A DNA stretch of 64,000 bases, from positions 1,364,001 to 1,428,000 of the forward strand of contig NZ_JAELVS010000001.1 of the NCBI RefSeq assembly GCF_016427555.1, given 5' to 3'. Position 1 is the stretch's first letter. Every line of letters begins with the position of its first letter. Shown piece after piece: positions 11,282 to 20,478 of this stretch. The stretch is from Marinobacter litoralis (GTDB taxonomy: Bacteria > Pseudomonadota > Gammaproteobacteria > Pseudomonadales > Oleiphilaceae). The translations under genes were made by a program, and so were the position numbers. A model generated the notes under the pieces. That model saw only the letters and a list, made by a program, of their open reading frames with translations. It made no database searches and was not told where the DNA came from.

Positions 11282-13321
11282 ATGGCTAAGCACGATCTTG
11301 ATTCCAATTATCTGGACCCTGACTACGAACCGGTGGTGAATCACGCCGGCAACCGTCCTTTCGATCAGGTGTTGACGACACGAATGCAGCGCCGCGCGGT
11401 CTTGAAAGGGTCGGTAGGCGCTGCGCTGGCCAGCTTGGTGGGTGTTGGGCTTGCGGGCTGTGGAAACAGTGATGATGATTCGTCGTCTGCACCTGAAGGC
11501 ACCGGTGGCCCGGGTACTGACACGCCCGATCTTTCTATCGGCTTCAACGCGGTGCCCGTGTCGAATGCCAATCACGTGATTGTTCCGGAAGGTTACACCA
11601 CGAAGGCGTTCCTGCCATGGGGCACTCCGATTACCGGTAGCTACCCGGCCTACAAAGCGGATGGCTCCAATACCGGTGCAGAACAAGAACAGCAAATGGG
11701 CATGCACCATGATGGCGTGCATTTCTTTCCCATTGATTTGAAAGCCGGGGGCAACAGTTCCGCCGAAGGATTGCTGGTGATGAACCATGAGTACATCAAC
11801 CAGACGGCTTTGCATGCAAATGGAGCCACAAAAGCGGCCAGCAATGGCGGTGTGCGCCCTGCCGATGAAGTCCGTAAGGAAATTGCCGCGCACGGTGTGT
11901 CAGTGGTCCACATCAAGCAAGACGAAAACGGTACGTGGGATATTGTATTTGGCAGCCCGTTCAACCGGCGCGTTACCGGCGGCACTGAAATGGAAATACG
12001 AGGCCCGCTGCGAGGCTATCCAAAGTTGGCGACGAAATTCAGCCCCGGTGCCGAGCGCACTCGGGGAACTCTGAACAACTGCTCGATGGGACCAACGCCT
12101 TGGGGCACCTACCTGGCAGCGGAAGAAAACTGGCACGGCTACTTTGCCAATAAAACGCCGGGCGAACGCCCGCGCGAGCAGGTGCGCCACGGCGTGGACG
12201 GAACCTCCCGCTACGACTGGGAGCTGGCGGATAACGGTGCCGATGCCTATGTGCGCTTTGATGTAACGCCCAAGGCAGTCACGGCAACCGATGATTATCG
12301 CAACGAGGCCAATACCTTCGGTTACATGGTTGAAATTGATCCCTTTACACCGGAAAGCGCGCCTCAGAAACGCACGGCTCTCGGGCGTTTCGGTCATGAA
12401 GGCGTGATCTTTGCGCCGGTTAAGGAAGGGCAGCCGGTGGTGTGCTATTCCGGTGACGATTCCCGGTTCGAGTATATCTACAAGTTTGTCTCGTCCAAGC
12501 CATACTACGCGGCGACGGCAGGTGGATATTTGTTGGATGAAGGCACCCTGTACGTGGCGCGTTTTAACGACGATGGCTCCGGTGAATGGCTGCCGCTTGA
12601 TCTGAGTGATGCCGATTTTGCCGCTAAGGTCACCGCTGCCAAGGGCACCACTGTCGGCACCATTGCGTTCGATGGTTTTGAGAATCAGGCAGATGTACTG
12701 CTGAACACCCGTTTGGCGGCGGATATTGCCGGTGCCACGCCGATGGACCGGCCAGAGTGGGGTGCCGTAGACCCGAATTCGGGCGAGGTGTATTTCACGC
12801 TGACCAATAACTCCAAACGCACCGAAGAACAAACCGACGCTGCCAACCCGATTGCCAATAACCAAAATGGTCACATCATTCGTTGGAAGGAAGCGGAGAA
12901 TGACCACGCAGCCACCCGCTTTGATTGGGACATTTTCGTGTTTGCCGGCGAGCAAGGCACCAAAACGGTGGTTGATGGCGAGGAGGTTGTCACGTTGAAC
13001 GACGACAACATCTTCAACAGCCCGGACGGTTTGTGGTTCGATTACAACGGCCGCTTGTGGATCCAGACAGACGGTCGGGATGAAGCGCCGTATCAGAACA
13101 ACATGATGCTGGCTGCCAACCCGGAAACCCGTGAAATCAAACGCTTCTTCGTAGGGCCTCAAGGTTGCGAAGTAACCGGTGTCACCGGAACCCCCGACAT
13201 GGCCACGATGTTCGTGAATATCCAGCACCCCGCAGCCAATTGGCCGGATGCCAAGGATCCAAGACCGCGGGATGCCACGGTGATCGTAACCCGCGACGAC
13301 GGCGGGGTGATCGGAAGTTGA
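11282..13321 (+). CDS. phoX: PhoX-family alkaline phosphatase (DUF839)
   Basis: PhoX enzymes are calcium- and iron-dependent phosphomonoesterases that release phosphate outside the cytoplasm. The 679-residue product carries a twin-arginine signal (RRAVLKG near residue 37) followed by a hydrophobic stretch ending VGLAGC, so it may be a Tat-exported lipoprotein. DUF839 features include MGMHHDGVHFFPID near 140, GLLVMNHEYIN near 163, ALGRFGHEGVIFAP near 372 and a beta-propeller-like remainder with SPDGLWFDYNGRLW near 580. I chose ATG 11282 (after GAGAGAAAG) over an earlier in-frame ATG at 11153, because the longer version adds residues unlike the family and overlaps the candidate Pho box. Confidence 0.88.
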   Translation: MAKHDLDSNYLDPDYEPVVNHAGNRPFDQVLTTRMQRRAVLKGSVGAALASLVGVGLAGCGNSDDDSSSAPEGTGGPGTDTPDLSIGFNAVPVSNANHVIVPEGYTTKAFLPWGTPITGSYPAYKADGSNTGAEQEQQMGMHHDGVHFFPIDLKAGGNSSAEGLLVMNHEYINQTALHANGATKAASNGGVRPADEVRKEIAAHGVSVVHIKQDENGTWDIVFGSPFNRRVTGGTEMEIRGPLRGYPKLATKFSPGAERTRGTLNNCSMGPTPWGTYLAAEENWHGYFANKTPGERPREQVRHGVDGTSRYDWELADNGADAYVRFDVTPKAVTATDDYRNEANTFGYMVEIDPFTPESAPQKRTALGRFGHEGVIFAPVKEGQPVVCYSGDDSRFEYIYKFVSSKPYYAATAGGYLLDEGTLYVARFNDDGSGEWLPLDLSDADFAAKVTAAKGTTVGTIAFDGFENQADVLLNTRLAADIAGATPMDRPEWGAVDPNSGEVYFTLTNNSKRTEEQTDAANPIANNQNGHIIRWKEAENDHAATRFDWDIFVFAGEQGTKTVVDGEEVVTLNDDNIFNSPDGLWFDYNGRLWIQTDGRDEAPYQNNMMLAANPETREIKRFFVGPQGCEVTGVTGTPDMATMFVNIQHPAANWPDAKDPRPRDATVIVTRDDGGVIGS

Positions 13322-13359
13322 TCCCGCCAACGTAAGGTTAGCGGCGCGGCTGGAACCTG

Positions 13360-13386
13360 GCGGGCTTTGCAAGCGAGCAAGCCCGC
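13360..13386. terminator. Weak hairpin after phoX
   Basis: GCGGGCTT (13360-13367) and AAGCCCGC (13379-13386) are complementary across an 11-base loop. There is no T-run; it may be a weak terminator between phoX and the membrane protein gene. Confidence 0.35.
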
Positions 13387-13427
13387 TATGCTAGACTTGG
13401 GAAAAACCACTTCTAGGAGCCGCGATC

Positions 13428-13790
13428 TTGGCCGAATCGGAATACATACCCCGCAACGACGAACCTCAACAACCCGCTAAGGATTCAGCACGTAACCTGG
13501 CAGTTGTCGTATACATCCTTCAGGCGTTGTCTTTCTTTCTTGGCGGCATCACCGGCTTGGTGGGGGTCATCGTCAATTACGTCAAACTGGACGATGTTCG
13601 TGGCACCTGGATTGAAAGCCATTTTCGGTGGCAAATCCGAACCTTCTGGATTGGTCTGCTGTGGACGGTGATTGGCATCGTTACCACGCCATTGATTATT
13701 GGGTGGTTCATCTTGCTGGGCACGTCCATCTGGGTCATCTATAAAATTGTCAAAGGCGCGTTGGCACTGAACGACCGGAAAACCGTGTAA
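13428..13790 (+). CDS. Small inner-membrane protein (DUF4870-like)
   Basis: The 120-residue protein has a polar N-terminal tail of about 25 residues and then three to four hydrophobic segments: NLAVVVYILQALSFFLGG, GLVGVIVNYV, FWIGLLWTVIGIVTTPLI and GWFILLGTSIWVIYKIV. A conserved-looking polar patch (HFRWQIRTFW) lies between segments two and three; this is the pattern I associate with DUF4870-type membrane proteins. The start codon is TTG with AGGAG seven bases upstream. Function is unknown. Confidence 0.7.
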   Translation: MAESEYIPRNDEPQQPAKDSARNLAVVVYILQALSFFLGGITGLVGVIVNYVKLDDVRGTWIESHFRWQIRTFWIGLLWTVIGIVTTPLIIGWFILLGTSIWVIYKIVKGALALNDRKTV

Positions 13791-14182
13791 ACTTTTGCTG
13801 TTTGATTTGTAGCTCCCCGCTTCCCTTCTTTTCTCGACTCCGCCTCAACATTTGGGGCGAAGTTCGTTCATCGCTGCCTTCTATAAACGGCCGCCTCCAA
13901 ATGTCGTAATGAAGTATTGTCTAACAGAAATGTAATGATCGATGTTTGGATGGCTTCGCGAGCTATGTCTATGCTGACTTCAGGTTATCTTAATGTAATA
14001 AAAAGGTTTTATTTTGAGGTTCGTGTCTCGGTTTTGGTTCGGATCGTCTGCTAGTGGCGCATCTGACGCAGGTAATAACCGTTTGGGTCAAAGGCCGAGG
14101 TTTGGGAATGGCCTAATATGACCGCCGTTCAAGGTTGAAAACTAATGTTCACAACAGTCAACAAGCACTAGGGAGCGTTTGA
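13791..14182. other. Long AT-richer intergenic region before the OmpA-type gene
   Basis: No gene is visible in these 392 bases. They contain an imperfect inverted repeat (ACATTTGGGGCG near 13847 against CGCCTCCAAATGT near 13892) and an AT-only dyad, AATAAAA/TTTTATT, at 13997-14013. Composition is richer in A and T than the neighbours, as expected for promoter sequence serving the outer-membrane genes downstream. I could not pick one promoter confidently. Confidence 0.4.
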
Positions 14183-15259
14183 ATGGTACGAAAGGATTTG
14201 TTAGCAGGGGCCGCAGTAGGGGTCTTCATCGCGTCGACACCTCATGCGGTGTACGCGCAGCCCGTTCAGCATGAAAGCGAGGTGTCCATTCTTGGTAGTT
14301 ACATCGATCCGGACAGCGACCGCACCGATGAATACGGTACAGCGGTTCGCGGCATGTATAGTCATCGCCTGAGCAAGCACTGGTGGTTTGAACCCCAGTT
14401 TTTTATGGCGACTATAGAAACAGGAATTGACGGTGCCACCGACCATTACCAGCAGGGTGCAGGTGCTGATATAAACTACCGTTTGTTTGGTGCAGAGACC
14501 TTCAGCCCTTATGCTTCTCTTGGTGTGGGGGTTTCCCGAAACGATGTATTTAACAACAGCGCCAGTGAGTTTGATGGCTACGCGAACGCTGCCCTGGGGT
14601 TCATTACCTCGTCCTTTACGGCAACGGGCTTGCGTATGCGAGCTGAAGCTCGATATCTCTGGGATGCCTTCGAAGAAAACTACTCAGATCTGCATTTTAG
14701 TCTAGGCTTGACCGTTCCGATTGGCGCCACGCGCACCCGCATTGTTGAGAAAACGGTGGTCATCGAGAAGCCCGTCGTGGTTGAGAAAAGCCTGGCAGAC
14801 TCAGACAGCGACGGCGTGGTTGATGGTGTTGACCAGTGCCCGAACACGCTGGAAGGTCTGGAAGTAAACGCGGTTGGTTGTGTCGAAACCACTCAAGCCC
14901 AAACGGTGGTACTGCAAGGCGTTACTTTCGAGTTTAACTCGGATCGCCTGACTGCGAATGCCCGGGACATTCTGATCAGCACGGCTGACGCGTTAAAAGG
15001 CCAGCCGGATCTGAAAGTGGAACTGGCCGGTTACACCGATAGCCAGGGTTCCGCAGCCTACAATCGAAAGCTATCGAAAGAACGTGCGAACGCAGTTCGC
15101 AATTATCTATTGGATCTGGGCGTTGCTCCTGAGCAGCTAACGGCCAACGGCTATGGTGAGGCCAATCCGATACGCAGTAACGACACTGAGGAAGGTCGTG
15201 AACGTAACCGCCGCGTTGAATTTAATGTGATCTCGGTGACGGCCGGGGAGGGTGTTTGA
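14183..15259 (+). CDS. OmpA-family porin with beta-barrel, calcium-type linker and peptidoglycan-binding domain
   Basis: The 358-residue product has a signal peptide ending near VYAQP. About 160 residues of alternating aromatic/polar strands follow (an OprF/OmpW-like barrel), then a linker with one thrombospondin-type-3 motif (DSDSDGVVDGVDQCP near 210). The OmpA C-terminal domain spans about 240-350, with VTFEFNSDRLTANARDIL and the peptidoglycan-binding signature AGYTDSQGSAAYNRKLSKER split across strands. It should sit in the outer membrane and tether it to the cell wall. The downstream gene starts two bases after its stop, so the two form an operon. The linker and the partner both use TSP3 repeats, which suggests linked calcium dependence. 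Confidence 0.88.
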   Translation: MVRKDLLAGAAVGVFIASTPHAVYAQPVQHESEVSILGSYIDPDSDRTDEYGTAVRGMYSHRLSKHWWFEPQFFMATIETGIDGATDHYQQGAGADINYRLFGAETFSPYASLGVGVSRNDVFNNSASEFDGYANAALGFITSSFTATGLRMRAEARYLWDAFEENYSDLHFSLGLTVPIGATRTRIVEKTVVIEKPVVVEKSLADSDSDGVVDGVDQCPNTLEGLEVNAVGCVETTQAQTVVLQGVTFEFNSDRLTANARDILISTADALKGQPDLKVELAGYTDSQGSAAYNRKLSKERANAVRNYLLDLGVAPEQLTANGYGEANPIRSNDTEEGRERNRRVEFNVISVTAGEGV

Positions 15260-15261
15260 TC

Positions 15262-16791
15262 ATGAAGTTGAGTAACCTGAATTTCCCTTTGATCCTGTTG
15301 CTGACAGCGTTGCTGTCGTTGGCAGGCTGTGAGGCAGATAGCTCTGGCTCCGGCACAAGTGCAAATGGTACCGAGCAGGTTGATTCGGACGGTGACGGTA
15401 TTCCAGACAACGAAGATTCTTGCCCGAATGCCGGCAACGACGGCGTGGATGCTGATGCGGACGGTATTGATGACGCCTGTGACGGCGAAACCTCCAATCA
15501 GGACGATATTGATGGTGACGGCGTTCTCAATGGTGTGGATAACTGCCCGTTGATTCCGAACCCGGACCAGCTGAACACAGATCGTGATTTATTCGGCGAT
15601 GCCTGCGATATCGATTCCGATGGCGACGGTGTTGACGACAAGGTAAAAAATGACGATGGCAGCTACACCGATACGGGCGCCGATAACTGTCCGTTGATCG
15701 CCAATGCGTCTCAGGCTGACCGTGACAGTAATGGTGTTGGTGATGCCTGTGATACCGATGCAGACGGAGATGGGGTGCCCGATAAAGCCCTGGATGAGGC
15801 TACCGGCCAGTTTTCGGTGATCGATCCGGCTAACGGTGGCGATAACTGCCCACTGGAAGCGAATGCGGGTCAGGAAGATACGAATGGCGACGGCGTAGGT
15901 GATGCGTGTTCTGCCGACAAGGACGAAGATGGAGACGGTGTGGTTACTGGCGACAATTGCCCGACGGTGTCCAATCCGAACCAGGAAGATACCGATTCTG
16001 ATGGCACTGGCGATGCCTGTGATGTGGATATGGATGGCGACGGTGTCGATGATAAAATCGAAATAGCCGGTAACTTCAGTCCTAAGCTGATTGATCCGGA
16101 CAACTGTCCATACGTGCCTAACGGTGCAGATCAAGCAGGCGTTGACGGCGTAGGTAATCAGACCGACACCGACGGTGACGGCGTGGGTGACGCGTGTGAT
16201 CGAGTCAATAACATCGAGTTTGCGTGCGGTGTTGGAGAACAGTTCACGCCGATGTTGGCTAGCGACAGCCAGATTGCTGCGGTGGCTTCCGTAGACGAGT
16301 CCGCTTGCTTGTTACCTGCTTTGGGTGGCCTGCTGTGCAACGTTAGCAATGAAGGCAATGTGATTGATGATGACCTCGCCAATTTTGCGACCATTCAGAA
16401 CACCAACTTGCTTGGTCTTTCGAACGTTAGCCTCCGCGTAGCGGCCACCTCCGGTTTTGCCTACCCTGGCCAAAACGTGATTGGTGTGTCGATTGCAGAA
16501 GCTCCTCAATTGGTTCAATTGGGCCTGCTGACCAACGGTGGTTTGAAAGTACGAACCCTGTTGGATGGTGAAATTCAGGAAGAATCCGATGGCCAGGTAG
16601 GTTATGAGCTGGATCTGCTAGGCATCTCGGGTCTTTTGGGCGGCGATGAGGTTGGTTTCCTGGTGTTCCAGACTTCCAAGCGCTTTGATTCGGTGGAAGT
16701 GGTCAGTGGCGGGTTCCAGCTGCTGTCATTGTTGGATGAATTCAACGTACACGCCGTGTGCGCGTCCAAAACCGAGGTTCAGGTACCTTAA
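15262..16791 (+). CDS. Lipoprotein with tandem thrombospondin type 3 repeats
   Basis: The N-terminus is a lipoprotein signal (lipobox LAGC, Cys near 24), giving about 509 residues from ATG 15262; an in-frame TTG six bases earlier is less likely. Residues about 40-315 are a run of acidic TSP3-type calcium-binding repeats with DxDxDGxxD loops and six CP-containing units such as DNCPLIPNPDQ and DNCPTVSNPNQED. The last 170 residues form a separate domain with few acidic loops and paired cysteines (AFACGVGEQF and AVCASK) that I do not recognise. The architecture suggests a calcium-stiffened, surface or periplasmic stalk. It is translationally close-coupled to the OmpA-type porin. Confidence 0.85.
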   Translation: MKLSNLNFPLILLLTALLSLAGCEADSSGSGTSANGTEQVDSDGDGIPDNEDSCPNAGNDGVDADADGIDDACDGETSNQDDIDGDGVLNGVDNCPLIPNPDQLNTDRDLFGDACDIDSDGDGVDDKVKNDDGSYTDTGADNCPLIANASQADRDSNGVGDACDTDADGDGVPDKALDEATGQFSVIDPANGGDNCPLEANAGQEDTNGDGVGDACSADKDEDGDGVVTGDNCPTVSNPNQEDTDSDGTGDACDVDMDGDGVDDKIEIAGNFSPKLIDPDNCPYVPNGADQAGVDGVGNQTDTDGDGVGDACDRVNNIEFACGVGEQFTPMLASDSQIAAVASVDESACLLPALGGLLCNVSNEGNVIDDDLANFATIQNTNLLGLSNVSLRVAATSGFAYPGQNVIGVSIAEAPQLVQLGLLTNGGLKVRTLLDGEIQEESDGQVGYELDLLGISGLLGGDEVGFLVFQTSKRFDSVEVVSGGFQLLSLLDEFNVHAVCASKTEVQVP

Positions 16792-16873
16792 GGGCAGCCT
16801 GAATCACGCAAAAAAGGCCGGCAATTTGAGGCTGTGTAAAAACACGATTTACATAGCTTCTGAGCAGGCCCAC

Positions 16874-16905
16874 AAAATGCCTCGGACATCGTCCGGGGCA
16901 TTTTT
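16874..16905 (+). terminator. Intrinsic terminator-like hairpin inside the left IS end
   Basis: AAAATGCC and CGGAC pair with GTCCG and GGCATTTT around a short loop, with a T-run following. It may now substitute for the terminator disrupted by the IS. Confidence 0.6.
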
Positions 16906-16952
16906 GCTTTCAGTCAGCCTATATTTATAGGCAATAAAGAGGCCTAAGTGCC

Positions 16953-17873
16953 TCAAGCCAGCCTTGCCAGCATACCCTTTACGCCCAGCACGTTGATCGC
17001 CCGCATCAGGTTGTAACTCAGCACCCCCAGACTGTATTCACTACTGGCAGAACTCAGACCCCAGCAGGTAAATCTCCCTTTATTCAGCATTCTCTTGAGT
17101 GTAGCGAAGGTCGGCTCAACGGTAGCCATTCGACGGATCATCCGCTCTACAGCAGGGCAGAGGTAAGCGTCCTCTTCGGGCAAATAGGTGAAGTCACGTT
17201 TCTGGAAGTACTCGCCGTTTCCCTGATTGTTGACCGCTCGGTTCGATGGCACTGCCACATCGTACCCAGAAGACTGAAGCTCTTTGATCTGCTGACCGTT
17301 GGAGTAGCCGGCATCGGCAACGAGGGTTTCTAGTCCGCCCTCCAGTACATCATGGGTCTCTTGGGCGATCGGTTTCAGTAGCTGGTTATCGCTATCTGCC
17401 TGTGTCAGGTCGTGGTGAACGATCAGCGGCCGCTTTGAACTTGCTGCCATCAATCGCCACCAACTGGCCGCTGACCAGTCCTGCCTGTTTGCAGAACACA
17501 ATGAACTGCCGGCACACCTTCTTGACCGCGTCACCGTTATCTTTACGGAAGTCCGCAATGGTCTTGAAATCCGGTGCTAGCTGCTTCATCAGCCAGAGCA
17601 CTTCCAGGTTGCGATGACATTCTTTTTCCAGCCGTCGGGTACTGCTGGTCTGGTTGAGGTAGGCGTAATATAAAGCTTGAGCAAATCGCCGGGATGGTAA
17701 GGGCGGCGGCCGGTATGGGCCGTCTGAGCTTTCCTGACCCCCATCTCTGACAAATTCAGTGAATCCACAAACGCATCAATGACGCGAACCGGGTGATCTT
17801 CGGGGACATAATCTTCAACGCTGGGTGGGAGTAACAGCGCCTGGCTTCGAGGGGTGCCTTCAAGATGCCTCAT
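16953..17873 (-). pseudogene. IS1182-family transposase, frameshifted and internally deleted
   Basis: The N-terminus reads LLPPSVEDYVPEDHPVRVID and TGRRPYHPGDLLKLYI, standard for IS1182 transposases. One base is then missing near 17670, and reading continues in another frame (QLAPDFKTIADFRKDN, VAIDGSKFKA). After KFKA near 17430 roughly a hundred codons expected in the family are absent, and the frame changes again into LIVHHDLTQADSDN, VADAGYSNGQQ and the C-terminal ATLKRMLNKGRF region. These defects make a functional protein impossible. Confidence 0.85.
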
Positions 17874-17875
17874 AA

Positions 17876-17907
17876 AAAATAACCGCGAGCCATGTCGCGG
17901 TTATTTT
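17876..17907. terminator. Perfect hairpin upstream of the transposase
   Basis: AAAATAACCGCGA and its exact complement flank a six-base loop just inside the right inverted repeat. Such hairpins at IS ends shield the transposase from outside transcription. Confidence 0.6.
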
Positions 17908-17978
17908 GCCAGCTTCGGAGGCTGTTTTCACACAGCCTCAATTTGCCGGCCTTTTTGTTGTTTGTTGGACACTCGGAC

Positions 17979-19292
17979 TCAGCCCTCTGTCACCTCATCC
18001 AGCCGCATCGCGCTGATCATGCCCGCAAACCCCATCAAGCCCAGCACGATAATCACCGCGACATTGGAGATCAGCGAGATTGCCGCCGTGAGCCCACCGG
18101 TTGCCAATAGCAAAATGCCGATCACGGTGTTGCTGACCGAGGTGTAATCGGTGCGTTTGTTGCCGCCGGCCATATCCACCAGATAGGTTTTACGGCCAAG
18201 GCGAACACCCGCGTGAGCAATACTGAGAATGAAAAACGCAATCGGGTAAAACCAGGCACCACCGAAGCCGGGGCCGAACACCAGCGCCAGACAACCCACA
18301 GCAACGCATATACCGCTGGCCATGGCTGCACCACGGATCATCACGCGGCGGCTGGAGGTGTCGGCCGCCCAGCCCCAGAAGCTGGCACTGAGAGAGCTGG
18401 CCAGGCTGCTGGCAAGCAGGAACACCCCGAGCATCCAGCCGATGTCTGATTCTTTTTGAGCCAGCACCACGAAGTAGGGCGAGGCCAGGGCAGAGCACAG
18501 CAGCAAGGCCCGGGTAATCACGAAGTTTCGGAACAAGGTGTCGGTGCGCAACAAAGACAGGCTTTTGAATGCTTCCGCCAACGCGTTGCCGCCGCCATCG
18601 GTTTCGCCCGCGTATTCTTCTACCCCGGCGAACAGAAAACCGGCGATGATCCACATGCTGGCGGCAAGCAATAATAGCAGTGTGTAAAAACCAATGGTCG
18701 GGTCGCCCCGGTCCCAGAATAGCAGCGCGGTCAGAATTACGGTTGCCGTGCCGCCCAGTGTGCTGGCCAGGCCCGACAGTCGGCCCCTGCGGGTTTTGGG
18801 GATGCATTTGCCCTGCACATCTTTCATGGAGACGGAGCAAAAGCCTCGGGATAAAGAGAATACGATGAGAGCGGCAACAATGCCGCCACCTGCGGCGTAG
18901 CCCTCAAGAAACCAGACACTGGCCGCCATGGCCATAACACTCACGGCCTGCCCGAAACTGCCCAGCGTCCAGAACCATTTACGCACGGCCTTGCGCCTAA
19001 CCCAGGCCCCGATCACCATTTGCGGCACCATCGAACCGGATTCACGAATGGGCACCAGCCAGGCCACCAGTGCCGGAGCACCGACCGCGCTCATCAGCCA
19101 GGCCAGAACCGTTTTCGGGCTGATTAACAGGTCACCCAGCTTGGTCAGTACGTTACTGAACAGGATCAGGAAAAAGTTGCGCGGTACTTCCCGGCAGGCT
19201 TCGGCGGGGATGTCTTTACAAACACGGGCATCTTCTTCGTTGGCGATCAGGCTGTATAACTGATCAATTGAATAGGAAGATTTTTCGGACAA
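17979..19292 (-). CDS. MFS-type membrane transporter
   Basis: The protein (about 437 residues) has some twelve hydrophobic segments with the two-lobe pattern of the major facilitator superfamily, for example VSVMAMAASVWFLEG and IGFYTLLLLLAASMWIIAG. It also has an arginine-rich cytoplasmic loop (KCIPKTRRGRLSGLAS) where MFS proteins carry motif A. The substrate is unknown. I prefer the TTG at 19292, which has GGAG eight bases upstream; another TTG at 19322 would add ten residues. It follows the imelysin/DUF1513 genes on the same strand after an 85-base gap, so it is probably the last gene of the iron cluster and may handle a metal chelate. Confidence 0.75.
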   Translation of the reverse strand: MSEKSSYSIDQLYSLIANEEDARVCKDIPAEACREVPRNFFLILFSNVLTKLGDLLISPKTVLAWLMSAVGAPALVAWLVPIRESGSMVPQMVIGAWVRRKAVRKWFWTLGSFGQAVSVMAMAASVWFLEGYAAGGGIVAALIVFSLSRGFCSVSMKDVQGKCIPKTRRGRLSGLASTLGGTATVILTALLFWDRGDPTIGFYTLLLLLAASMWIIAGFLFAGVEEYAGETDGGGNALAEAFKSLSLLRTDTLFRNFVITRALLLCSALASPYFVVLAQKESDIGWMLGVFLLASSLASSLSASFWGWAADTSSRRVMIRGAAMASGICVAVGCLALVFGPGFGGAWFYPIAFFILSIAHAGVRLGRKTYLVDMAGGNKRTDYTSVSNTVIGILLLATGGLTAAISLISNVAVIIVLGLMGFAGMISAMRLDEVTEG

Positions 19293-19376
19293 GGTGGCTA
19301 CTCCGGCGAAGGGTTTCGCCAAGCATAGCAGGAGCCGGGAAGTTGCTTAAGGGTGGGTTCGTGCTGTGGCGGCTGA

Positions 19377-20468
19377 CTACACCAAATGATGATCCCAATA
19401 CAGCGGCAGCTGGGCAATGTCCACAGCTGGCTGCTGTGCGCCAATTCTAACCAGCTTGCCTTGGCCCGAGGAGATCAGGAAGTCACCGCCAGCCAGGGCC
19501 TGCACACCCGAACAATCAGGAATCGAGGCTTTTGCCAGCAGCTTTCCGGTACTGCCTTGAAAAACCACGGCTGTGCCACCGACTGGAGAGGCGGCCGCGA
19601 CCAGATCGTTCTCAGGATGGGCGATCACGCTGGCTATGTAGTTGGCGAGGCCCGCTTGGGTTTCATCGTCAAAACGGATTTCCCGCAATCGGTTGTTTTC
19701 CATTCGGGCAAGCAAGGCTGGCATTTCGTGTCTTGGGCCTTGGTGTTGGTAGGCGACATAGACTTTGCCGGAGGGATGAACGTCCAAATGCCTAAGGCTC
19801 TGCTGATGGTGGCTCGGGTTCAGGCGGCCAACAATCTCTCCGGAGCGACGGTTCATCAGAATCAGGGCCGGTGCCATGGTGTCGAGATTGAGCTTGAGCC
19901 GGTCATAATCCGGGTGAGTGAGAATGCCGCCCAAGGCGATGGCGAGGGTTTCACCGTCAGGGTGCAGGGTAATCTGGTGCGGGCCGATACCAGCCAGCTC
20001 GAAGGTGTTTACCCGTTGGTAATTTTGTTCGGCATCGTAGACCGCGATGATCCCTTCGCCGGGCTCGTACCGGCTGGCGGTGGCATACAACCAGCGCCCA
20101 TCCGGGGAGAACACGCCGTGGCCGACAAAGTGTTCGCCTTCAGCGGCATCAATATGGTGAAGGCGCTTTCCGGTAGAGGCATCCAACACATAGAAGCTCC
20201 ATCCCGGCCGACGTTCGAAGAACACCAATTGGTTATTCACAGGGCGTGTGCAGCCGCTATGACAACGGGTAGCCACGGGGGACACCCAAAGCGGCTGGCC
20301 GCTCAGGTCGAAGGCGCTAACGCCAAAGGTTCCATCGGGTTTACCCACCGCTGCCGAATACAGTTCTGGGTTGAACCCGGACTTTCGCGGCAATAGCGTA
20401 CAGCCACCCAGGCTTAATGCGGCACTGCCGGCAAGCGCGGCTTTCAGGAGTTGGCGTCTGTCCATCAT
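19377..20468 (-). CDS. DUF1513 beta-propeller lipoprotein
   Basis: The protein of about 363 residues has a short RRQLLK twin-arginine-like start and a lipobox-like LGGC at its signal end. It then has a seven-bladed-propeller-type sequence with recurrent blade motifs such as GHGVFSPDGRWLYATAS, GPHQITLHPDGETLAIA and HLDVHPSGKVYVAYQH. DUF1513 proteins are regularly encoded with imelysins and di-haem oxidoreductases in iron-related clusters; the exact role is unproven. I chose ATG 20468 for the signal peptide; a GTG at 20486 overlapping the upstream stop is an alternative. Overlap or near-overlap with the upstream gene implies co-translation. Confidence 0.8.
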   Translation of the reverse strand: MMDRRQLLKAALAGSAALSLGGCTLLPRKSGFNPELYSAAVGKPDGTFGVSAFDLSGQPLWVSPVATRCHSGCTRPVNNQLVFFERRPGWSFYVLDASTGKRLHHIDAAEGEHFVGHGVFSPDGRWLYATASRYEPGEGIIAVYDAEQNYQRVNTFELAGIGPHQITLHPDGETLAIALGGILTHPDYDRLKLNLDTMAPALILMNRRSGEIVGRLNPSHHQQSLRHLDVHPSGKVYVAYQHQGPRHEMPALLARMENNRLREIRFDDETQAGLANYIASVIAHPENDLVAAASPVGGTAVVFQGSTGKLLAKASIPDCSGVQALAGGDFLISSGQGKLVRIGAQQPAVDIAQLPLYWDHHLV

Positions 20469-20478
20469 GGAAGGCTCT

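Larger units (their letters stand above)
16826..17941 (-). mobile_element. Decayed IS1182-type insertion sequence
   Basis: The ends are 19-base inverted repeats, TTGAGGCTGTGTRAAAACA (16826-16844 and 17923-17941), differing at one base. Inside is a broken transposase on the minus strand. Each end has an internal hairpin (16874-16905 and 17876-17907) that would block outside transcription. A target duplication is not clear; ATT is the best candidate if the repeat starts one or two bases further in. At 1116 bp it is shorter than a complete element because of an internal transposase deletion. It is immobile unless helped in trans. Confidence 0.8.
16811..17956. terminator. Terminator hairpin split by an insertion sequence
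   Basis: AAAAAGGCCGGCAA at 16811-16824 and its exact complement at 17943-17956, ending in a T-run, would form a 14-pair intrinsic terminator if joined. The decayed IS lies exactly in what would be its loop. Before insertion it would have served the TSP3 lipoprotein gene and probably the convergent MFS gene. Confidence 0.65.
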
